DNA of 6,350 nucleotides. It comes from Thermomicrobiales bacterium (GTDB lineage Bacteria > Chloroflexota > Chloroflexia > Thermomicrobiales > UBA6265). The first letter of the stretch is position 1, and each line of letters begins with the position of its first letter. Positions 1-4,220 of the stretch are shown here, piece after piece. The position numbers and the translations under genes are program-made. The notes under the pieces were generated by a model. It was not told the origin of the DNA. It was given only the letters and a program-made list of their open reading frames with translations, and did no database searches. The stretch is from contig JAUJLY010000179.1 of assembly GCA_030447145.1 (NCBI GenBank), positions 1 to 6,350 of the forward strand, written 5' to 3'.

Positions 1-762
1 GTTCCTGAGTGCGGTGACCAGTGCATCAGTATCCACAACCGGTCCCCGGGCGGCGTTGATTAGTACGGCGGTCTCTTTCATGAGGCCGAACTCTCGCTCG
101 CCGATCATATGGCGGGTTTCAGGGGTCAGTGCGACGTGCAATGAGACGTAGTCTGAACTTTTCAGGAGCTCATCGAGGTCCACGAAGGTGACCCCGTACT
201 CCTCGGCGGCGCTGGCGTCCTGATAAGTGTCGTAGGCAAGGATCGTCATGTTGAAGCCGTGGGCCATGCGGGCGAGCTCCTTGCCGATGCGGCCGAAGCC
301 GACGATGCCGAGTGTTGCCCCATAGACATCCTGACCAAGCAGGAGGAGGGGTCCCCATGTCTTCCACTTGCCGTCACGGACGTAATCCACCCCTTCGACG
401 ATGCGGCGGGCGGCGGCCATCAGCAGCGAGAAGGCCATTTCCGCAGTTGTCTCTGTCAGCACCCCGGGCGTATTGCAGACGGCGACGCCGCGCTCCGTGG
501 CTGCATCGACGTTCACATTGTCGTAGCCGACGGCGAAGTTGGAGACGACCTTGAGGGAGGGATGGCGGTCAAGCAATGGACCATCGATCTGGTCGGTCAG
601 TAAGGTGAGGGCGCCATCGACATCCTCCAGCAGCGCATCAAGCTCCTCCGGTGTGGGTGGCAGCTCGTTCTCCCACTGGCGCACCTCGCAGGCATCGCGA
701 AGCATCTGTAATCCGGCCTCGGGAATCAGCCGGGTGACGGCCACGAGCGGTTTCTTTGCCAT
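1..762 (-). CDS. D-2-hydroxyacid dehydrogenase, glyoxylate/hydroxypyruvate reductase type (3'-truncated by window edge)
   Basis: The reverse strand reads 254 codons from ATG at 762 to base 1 with no stop, so the C-terminus lies outside the window. Family members have about 320 residues, so about 65 are missing. Visible: N-terminal substrate-domain segment VSNFAVGYDNVNV (73-85), family motif NTPGVLTETTAE (97-108), Rossmann nucleotide-binding motif GIVGFGRIG (152-160), and NAARGP (236-241) with the probable catalytic Arg239. The catalytic Glu and His expected further on are not visible. By family, such cytosolic enzymes reduce glyoxylate or hydroxypyruvate with NAD(P)H, or run the reverse reaction on D-glycerate. 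The exact substrate cannot be read from sequence; a phosphoglycerate dehydrogenase or another 2-hydroxyacid dehydrogenase is possible but less like it. The start is supported by a purine-rich AGGAAGGA ribosome site (plus bases 771-778), 8 bases upstream. It is divergent from the polymerase gene, with 97 bases between. Confidence 0.9.
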   Translation of the reverse strand, partial: MAKKPLVAVTRLIPEAGLQMLRDACEVRQWENELPPTPEELDALLEDVDGALTLLTDQIDGPLLDRHPSLKVVSNFAVGYDNVNVDAATERGVAVCNTPGVLTETTAEMAFSLLMAAARRIVEGVDYVRDGKWKTWGPLLLLGQDVYGATLGIVGFGRIGKELARMAHGFNMTILAYDTYQDASAAEEYGVTFVDLDELLKSSDYVSLHVALTPETRHMIGEREFGLMKETAVLINAARGPVVDTDALVTALRN

Positions 763-859
763 GAACGGAATCCTTCCTGCAATGGTGCACAACCAGATGA
801 CAGCACGGCTGCATCAAACCACATGCGCGCCTTATGCTCAATATCGACAGGAGCCTGCC
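763..859. other. Divergent spacer between dehydrogenase and LigD-type polymerase genes
   Basis: This 97-base spacer holds the ribosome-binding sites of both flanking genes: AGGAAGGA on the minus strand (plus 771-778) and AGGAG on the plus strand (849-853, 6 bases before ATG 860). Promoters for both genes probably lie here. A TATGCT at 833-838 could be a plus-strand -10 box, but no good -35 box sits at the right distance. No operator-like palindrome stands out. Confidence 0.5.
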
Positions 860-1759
860 ATGACCACGTCCGATGTCGGGACAACGATACAAACCGTCGA
901 TGGCCACCGGCTGAAGCTCTCCAACCCGGACAAGGTGATGTATCCGGAGACAGGGCTGAGCAAACAGGGGGTCATCGACTACTACACGGCGGTTGCCGAT
1001 GTCTTGCTCCCGCAACTTCGGGACCGGGTGGTCACGCGCATCCGGTACCCGGACGGTGTTGGCGGCGAGCGTTTCTTCGAGAAGAACGCCCCGTGGTATA
1101 TGCCCGACTGGATCCGCCACTTCACCATCTCCGCCAGTCCCGGTACCGGCAAGGCCGCAAAGCAGGTCCGCTATCCGGTGATCGACGACCTGGCTGGCCT
1201 GCTGTGGATGGCGAACCAGGCGGCGCTGGAGCTGCATACACCCCAATGGCATGTCGGGCCACGGGGAGGGGTACGGAACCCGGATCGGCTGGTCATTGAC
1301 CTGGATCCGGGTGAGGACAGGGGGTTAGACGATTGCGTACGGGTTGCCCATATCGTGGCCGAACGGCTGACGGAGGATGGCTTGCGTGCCATCCCCGTGA
1401 CGAGCGGGAGCAAGGGAATCCATCTCTACGCCCCGGTTGATGGACGACGCACCGCCCTGTCGATCCACGTCTTCGTCCAGAAGATCGCCCGTGAGCTGGC
1501 CGGTAGATATCCGGAGCAGATCGTGGCAGTGATCGGGAAGGACGAGCGCGCGGGCAAGGTGATGATCGACTGGAGCCAGAACCACCCGGCGAGATCGACG
1601 GCAACGCCATATACCCTGCGCGGCAAAGCGGCTCCGACTGTCGCGGCACCGCGCCACTGGGAGGAGATGACCGAGGGGCTCAAACAACTGACGCCGGAGA
1701 AGGTCGTCTCGCGGTTGGAAGTGGATGGGGACCTGATGGCTGAGGCCGGGTTGAGGTAG
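860..1759 (+). CDS. Stand-alone LigD-type polymerase/primase domain protein
   Basis: A 299-residue protein made only of the LigD polymerase domain (archaeo-eukaryotic primase superfamily). This domain acts in bacterial non-homologous end joining, where it adds nucleotides, often ribonucleotides, at broken ends. Visible: LSNPDKVMYPE near the N-terminus (20-30), RYPDGV..ERFFEKNAP (62-77), the metal-binding pair in VIDLDP (Asp147, Asp149), TSGSKGIHLYAPV (181-193), a third acidic residue in IDWSQN (Asp237), and the C-terminal VAAPRHWEEM (261-270). All three expected catalytic aspartates are present, so it should be active. There is no ATP-dependent ligase or phosphoesterase domain, unlike three-domain LigD of Mycobacterium or Pseudomonas, and no Ku gene in the window. 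The start at 860 is chosen for its AGGAG site 6 bases upstream and because homology begins just after it. The frame is open back to 539, but that part overlaps the dehydrogenase gene and looks unrelated. Confidence 0.9.
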   Translation: MTTSDVGTTIQTVDGHRLKLSNPDKVMYPETGLSKQGVIDYYTAVADVLLPQLRDRVVTRIRYPDGVGGERFFEKNAPWYMPDWIRHFTISASPGTGKAAKQVRYPVIDDLAGLLWMANQAALELHTPQWHVGPRGGVRNPDRLVIDLDPGEDRGLDDCVRVAHIVAERLTEDGLRAIPVTSGSKGIHLYAPVDGRRTALSIHVFVQKIARELAGRYPEQIVAVIGKDERAGKVMIDWSQNHPARSTATPYTLRGKAAPTVAAPRHWEEMTEGLKQLTPEKVVSRLEVDGDLMAEAGLR

Positions 1760-1912
1760 GAGTGGGTCGGGTGAATGGGCCGTCACGTGCCACATTCACC
1801 CGATGTCCTGCATCGTAGCCCTTCGGGCGTCGGGCTGACATTCCTGCGGAAGTACAGCCCCTACACCGTCTGACGGGCCTTGCATCCAGGTCTGACCCAG
1901 ATACGGGCGGTG
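1760..1912. other. Convergent intergenic spacer rich in hairpins
   Basis: This 153-base stretch separates the 3' ends of the polymerase and minus-strand terC genes and holds no credible gene. Beyond the hairpin at 1766-1804 it contains CGATG/CATCG (1801-1815) and GGGCTG (1832-1837) paired with CAGCCC (1855-1860), enclosing TTCC/GGAA. ACGGGCG (1903-1909) pairs with CGCCCGT (1918-1924) across the terC stop codon. None is followed by a T-run, so which of them ends the terC transcript is unclear. Confidence 0.45.
1766..1804. terminator. Strong hairpin in convergent spacer, possible bidirectional terminator
   Basis: CGGGTGAATG (1768-1777) pairs perfectly with CATTCACCCG (1793-1802), and the stem can extend by T1767-A1803 and a G1766-T1804 wobble. 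The 15-base loop can form a further short GGC/GCC helix. It begins 7 bases after the polymerase stop codon. Neither side has a T-run, so it is not a textbook intrinsic terminator. Position between convergent genes favours termination or 3'-end protection in either direction. Confidence 0.5.
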
Positions 1913-2704
1913 TTAGTCGCCCGTGGCAGGACCGCGCTGGCCCACGTTCTCCACCAGGTGCTTGCCAGCGTACGAACCCTTGAGGTGTGTCGGGGCCTCG
2001 GTGGACTTCGTGCGAATCCGCAGGTTGACGACCTCGACCATGACGCTGAAGGCCATGGCGAAGTAGACGTAGCCCTTCGGGATGTGCACGTCGAAGCCCT
2101 CGGCCACCAGCGAGAACCCGATCAGGATCAGGAACGAGAGCGCGAGGACCTTGACCGTCGGATGCCGCTCGACGAAACCAGCAATGGAGTTCGCGGAGAC
2201 GATCATAACAATGATGGAGATGATCACGGCCGCGATCATGACTCCAAGAAAGTCCGTCATACCGACCGCGGTGATGACCGAATCGATCGAGAAGACGATG
2301 TCGAGCAGCATGATCTGGGCGATGACAGAGCCGAAGGACGACACGCCAGAAACTTTCTGCTCGTGTTCTTCACCCTCCAGCCTCTCATGGAGCTCCATTG
2401 TGGCCTTGCCTATCAGGAAGAGACCTCCCGCCAGCATGATGAGATCCTTGCCAGAGAAACCCCGATCAAAGATCGAGAAGAGTTCATCGGTGAGCCCAAC
2501 GATCCAGCTCGCGAAGAAGAGCAGGATGATACGCATGATCATCGCGGCGCCGAGACCGACAAGCCGGCCGCGCTCCTGCTGATTCGCCGGAAGTTTGTTC
2601 GTCAGGATGGAGATGAAGACGATATTGTCGATCCCCAAGACGATCTCCAACGCGGTCAGCGTGACGAGCGCTGTCCAGATGTTCGGATCGGCTATCCAGT
2701 CCAT
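1913..2704 (-). CDS. TerC-family integral membrane protein, short YgdQ/YoaE-like form
   Basis: A 263-residue, highly hydrophobic protein with about seven membrane segments (roughly 10-33, 48-70, 85-102, 128-147, 152-171, 186-201 and 211-227). Two family motifs carry acidic residues inside membrane helices: LEIVLGIDNIVFI (19-31; Glu20, Asp26) and LLDIVFSIDSVITAVGM (133-149; Asp135, Asp141). Such residues are thought to bind or pass divalent metal in TerC proteins, several of which export Mn(II) or metallate secreted proteins. A charged cytoplasmic stretch (103-119) follows the third helix, and the C-terminal tail after 228 is basic and polar. Length resembles stand-alone YgdQ; the CBS domains of YoaE are absent. 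The start ATG has an AGAAGGA-like ribosome site about 7 bases upstream. It is divergent from a second terC gene and has a terminator-like hairpin in its own leader. Mn transport is inferred from family and context; the metal cannot be read from sequence. Confidence 0.9.
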   Translation of the reverse strand: MDWIADPNIWTALVTLTALEIVLGIDNIVFISILTNKLPANQQERGRLVGLGAAMIMRIILLFFASWIVGLTDELFSIFDRGFSGKDLIMLAGGLFLIGKATMELHERLEGEEHEQKVSGVSSFGSVIAQIMLLDIVFSIDSVITAVGMTDFLGVMIAAVIISIIVMIVSANSIAGFVERHPTVKVLALSFLILIGFSLVAEGFDVHIPKGYVYFAMAFSVMVEVVNLRIRTKSTEAPTHLKGSYAGKHLVENVGQRGPATGD

Positions 2705-2747
2705 AAGTTGTCCTTCTGTCCGGTAAAAACTTGGCGCAAACTACATC

Positions 2748-2772
2748 AAAAAAGGCGGCACTTGGAGTGCCG
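2748..2772 (-). terminator. Intrinsic terminator-like hairpin in the leader of minus-strand terC
   Basis: On the minus strand CGGCACT (plus 2772-2766) pairs with AGTGCCG (plus 2762-2756) around a 3-base loop, then CC and a run of six T (plus 2753-2748). This is a good intrinsic terminator shape, but it lies 43 bases upstream of the start codon of the short terC gene, in the sense direction, rather than after a gene. This position suggests premature termination control. No convincing promoter was found between it and the start codon. Confidence 0.65.
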
Positions 2773-2811
2773 TCGACATCTCCCTGGACACGGCAATTGC
2801 CATGCCGTCGA
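2748..2811 (-). promoter_or_regulatory. Putative attenuator leader with alternating arms upstream of minus-strand terC
   Basis: Minus-strand order: arm 1 ACGGCA (plus 2808-2803), arm 2 TGCCGT (2795-2790), arm 3 ACGGCA (2773-2768), arm 4 AGTGCCG (2762-2756), then T6. Arm 1 can pair with arm 2 while arm 3 pairs with arm 4 as the terminator; arm 2 pairing with arm 3 would break the terminator. Arms 1 and 3 lie in a 9-base direct repeat (TCGACGGCA on minus). Arm 2 can also fold locally as CATGGC-AATT-GCCGTG. The pairing is seen directly; regulation by it, and any ligand, are inferred. No known aptamer was recognised here. Confidence 0.45.
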
Positions 2812-2812
2812 T

Positions 2813-2842
2813 GTTGTACGCGATTGCCGCGGTCCCTGTCCA
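2813..2842 (-). promoter_or_regulatory. Candidate sigma-70-type promoter for minus-strand terC
   Basis: On the minus strand TGGACA (plus 2842-2837; five of six to TTGACA) and TACAAC (2818-2813; four of six to TATAAT) are 18 bases apart. Transcription would start near plus 2806-2808, giving a leader of about 100 bases that begins at the first arm of the attenuator-like structure. The fit with the leader is suggestive, but a match of this quality can occur by chance in such DNA. Confidence 0.35.
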
Positions 2843-2947
2843 TGCGGGGAGGACTGGGCAGTGCGACCACCCAGGCCGCGCTCATGCTGTATTCTTGTGG
2901 CGGTTCTCACGAGTCCGTGAGGAATCAGTTCCTAACAATCGAGTTTG

Positions 2948-3060
2948 TTGGAGGGGAGTATTCCCGCGCGGCGGTGTCGTCATCACGGCAAGGCGTTCTT
3001 GCCTGGCACCGATCACTGGCCGGTCGTCGTAGACGATCGCCGGTGGAAGAGACCTCCGGT
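2948..3060 (+). promoter_or_regulatory. yybP-ykoY manganese riboswitch aptamer
   Basis: The leader of the plus-strand terC carries the hallmarks of the yybP-ykoY class, whose members sense Mn(II) and control Mn exporters including TerC/Alx. GGAGG (2950-2954) pairs with CCTCC (3053-3057) as P1. The conserved GGGGAGTA follows at 2953-2960, GTCGTCA at 2976-2982, and a purine-rich GAAGAGACC at 3046-3054 closes the aptamer, resembling the family's CAAGACC. Between them are GGTG/CACC (2973-2976 with 3007-3010), a hairpin GGCAAG/CTTGCC (2987-2992 with 2998-3003) and a long hairpin (3014-3045) built from CACTGGC/GCCGGTG plus a second helix closed by a GTA loop. The conserved elements are in the right order and on the right strand, directly before a gene family this class is known to control. 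Mn(II) as ligand follows from the class. Confidence 0.88.
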
Positions 3061-3090
3061 GGCCAATATCCAGCTCCTGGAGGTTTTTGC
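3048..3090 (+). promoter_or_regulatory. Riboswitch expression platform that can sequester the terC Shine-Dalgarno
   Basis: GGAGG (3079-3083) lies 7 bases before the GTG start at 3091 and is the ribosome-binding site. The P1 3' strand ACCTCC (3052-3057) is exactly complementary to GGAGGT (3079-3084), and with wobbles the helix extends from A3048 to T3088. P1 and this sequestering helix share the same CCTCC, so they exclude each other. Metal-stabilised P1 would leave the Shine-Dalgarno free (ON); without metal it would be buried (OFF). The helix also runs into T5 (3084-3088), so some intrinsic termination in the OFF state is possible. A smaller hairpin CCAG/CTGG (3070-3073 with 3077-3080) may also tune access. 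The ON direction is inferred from the pairing. Confidence 0.75.
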
Positions 3091-4101
3091 GTGAACGTAC
3101 CTTTATGGATTTGGGCCTTGACGATCCTTGCTGTCATTGGCCTGCTTCTCTTTGATTTCTATTCCCACGTCAAGACGCCTCATGAACCAACTTTACGGGA
3201 GGCTGGTATTTGGTCGAGTGTGTATATCGGCCTTGCCCTGGTCTTTGGGCTCGGCTTGTGGTGGGTGTGGGGTGGCGATCACGGACTGGAGTACTTTGCG
3301 GGATTCCTTACCGAGAAGAGTCTCTCCGTCGACAACCTCTTCGTCTTCCTCATCATCATGTCGACGTTCGCCGTTCCACGGCATTACCAGCAGAAGGTGC
3401 TCCTCATCGGTGTGGCCATGGCGATTGTCATGCGCGGTATCTTCATCGCCCTCGGTGCCGCGATCATCGAGAACTTCAGCTGGATCTTCTACATCTTCGG
3501 TCTCTTCCTCCTCTATACCGGATGGAGACTTGGCCAGGCCGATCATGACACGGAGGAGGAGTACAAGGAGAACGCCTTCATCCGTCTCGTCCGCCGTGCG
3601 TTCCCGGTGACGAACAGCTATGTCGGTGACCGGATGTTCGTGATCCAGAACGGTCGGCGGATGATTACGCCGATGGCGATCGTGATGATTGCGATCGGCT
3701 CGACCGACCTCTTGTTCGCCTTTGACTCGATTCCCGCGATCTTTGGCCTGACGCAGGAACCCTACATCGTCTTCACGGCGAACGCCTGGGCACTCCTCGG
3801 TTTGCGCCAGCTTTACTTCCTGCTCGGCGGCTTGCTCGAGCGGCTGGTCTATCTCTCCTATGGGCTTGCCTTCATCTTGATCTGGATCGGTATCAAGCTC
3901 GTCATCCACGCGATGCACGAGAACGAGGTGCCCTTCATCAACGGCGGTGAACACATCACGGTGGTTCCGGAGATCCCGACCTGGCTGTCACTGCTGGTCA
4001 TCCTGCTGACCATTACGGTCGCCGCCTACTTCTCGATACGCAAGACGCGAGGGGAGACCGAGCGACAAGTGACCCCGGCGCAGCACACGACCCCGGAATA
4101 G
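3091..4101 (+). CDS. TerC-family integral membrane protein, Alx-like, under Mn riboswitch control
   Basis: A 336-residue membrane protein with about nine hydrophobic segments (near 4-23, 41-60, 81-95, 104-124, 128-143, 191-215, 228-249, 256-274, 297-314). TerC signatures are EKSLSVDNLFVF (75-86; Asp81), STDLLFAFDSIPAI (204-217; Asp206, Asp212) and FTANAWALLGLRQLYF (228-243). Intramembrane acidic residues are expected to handle metal. A charged loop (150-190) separates the two halves, and a polar cytoplasmic tail ends the protein. Length and motifs match the TerC/Alx branch, in which E. coli Alx is a Mn(II)-responsive exporter; tellurite resistance is the historical name only. The GTG start is chosen because GGAGG lies 7 bases upstream and hydrophobic homology begins at once. 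The frame is open back to 2731, but that part is the riboswitch leader. The gene is divergent from a second terC and ends in an intrinsic terminator. Confidence 0.93.
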   Translation: MNVPLWIWALTILAVIGLLLFDFYSHVKTPHEPTLREAGIWSSVYIGLALVFGLGLWWVWGGDHGLEYFAGFLTEKSLSVDNLFVFLIIMSTFAVPRHYQQKVLLIGVAMAIVMRGIFIALGAAIIENFSWIFYIFGLFLLYTGWRLGQADHDTEEEYKENAFIRLVRRAFPVTNSYVGDRMFVIQNGRRMITPMAIVMIAIGSTDLLFAFDSIPAIFGLTQEPYIVFTANAWALLGLRQLYFLLGGLLERLVYLSYGLAFILIWIGIKLVIHAMHENEVPFINGGEHITVVPEIPTWLSLLVILLTITVAAYFSIRKTRGETERQVTPAQHTTPE

Positions 4102-4121
4102 CCGTCCATACGGCGATATCC

Positions 4122-4166
4122 CGCATCACCCCGGCGCTCGGAAGGGCACCGGGGTGATGGCGTTTT
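4122..4166 (+). terminator. Intrinsic terminator after Alx-like terC
   Basis: ATCACCCCGG (4125-4134) pairs perfectly with CCGGGGTGAT (4149-4158), extended by C4124-G4159 and, past one bulged G, by two more pairs, around a 14-base loop. TTTT (4163-4166) follows at once. It begins about 20 bases after the terC stop codon and separates this gene from the ABC transporter, so the latter likely has its own promoter in the short stretch that follows. Confidence 0.8.
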
Positions 4167-4206
4167 GGCCCCCGGTTCGTCACTATAGGGATGTACACTG
4201 TGGGGG

Positions 4207-4211
4207 AGGAG
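4207..4211 (+). promoter_or_regulatory. Ribosome-binding site deciding the ABC transporter start
   Basis: AGGAG, within a G-rich GGGGGAGGAG (4202-4211), sits 9 bases before ATG 4221. The earlier in-frame ATG at 4191 has no properly spaced site. A second, stronger AGGAGG (4267-4272) lies inside the gene but only 2 bases before ATG 4275, too close for normal initiation there. Confidence 0.6.
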
Positions 4212-4220
4212 CTCGATCAT

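Larger units (their letters stand above)
2705..2947. other. Divergent regulatory spacer between the two terC genes
   Basis: No credible gene lies between the terC starts (2705-3090, 386 bases). The left part holds the minus-strand promoter candidate and leader described separately. The right part (about 2843-2947) should hold the plus-strand promoter. Its best candidate is an extended -10 TGTATTCT (2888-2895) without a clear -35 box. Just after it, CTCACG (2906-2911) and CGTGAG (2916-2921) form a 6-bp hairpin with a 4-base loop, at the expected 5' end of the riboswitch transcript. Confidence 0.45.

Noticed and set aside
539..859. N-terminal extension of the polymerase gene (open frame back to ATG 539)
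   Set aside because: It overlaps the dehydrogenase gene antisense, is Ser/Pro-rich low-quality sequence, and lacks homology to the polymerase domain; ATG 860 has a good ribosome site.
2705..2860. A second yybP-ykoY riboswitch for the minus-strand terC gene
   Set aside because: I looked for GGGGAGTA and GTCGTCA on the minus strand; only a weak AGGGAGATG is present, too close to the terminator to leave room for an aptamer.
1880..2920. Long plus-strand open frame of 346 codons antisense to the short terC gene
   Set aside because: It is the complement shadow of the terC gene, very rich in Asp, Arg and His, with no family motifs; terC on the minus strand explains the coding signal.
2731..3090. 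Upstream extension of the Alx-like terC frame
   Set aside because: This stretch is the leader and riboswitch; the protein it would encode is unlike TerC, and GTG 3091 has a well-spaced GGAGG.
3193..3954. Minus-strand open frame of 253 codons inside the Alx-like terC gene
   Set aside because: Its composition (Glu, Asp, His and Arg rich) is the antisense image of a hydrophobic membrane protein; no ribosome site or domain supports it.
4165..4199. Promoter for the ABC gene (TTGGCC with TATAGG or TACACT)
   Set aside because: Box matches are poor and spacings (13 or 23 bases) are wrong for a sigma-70 promoter; a promoter is likely here but I cannot place it.
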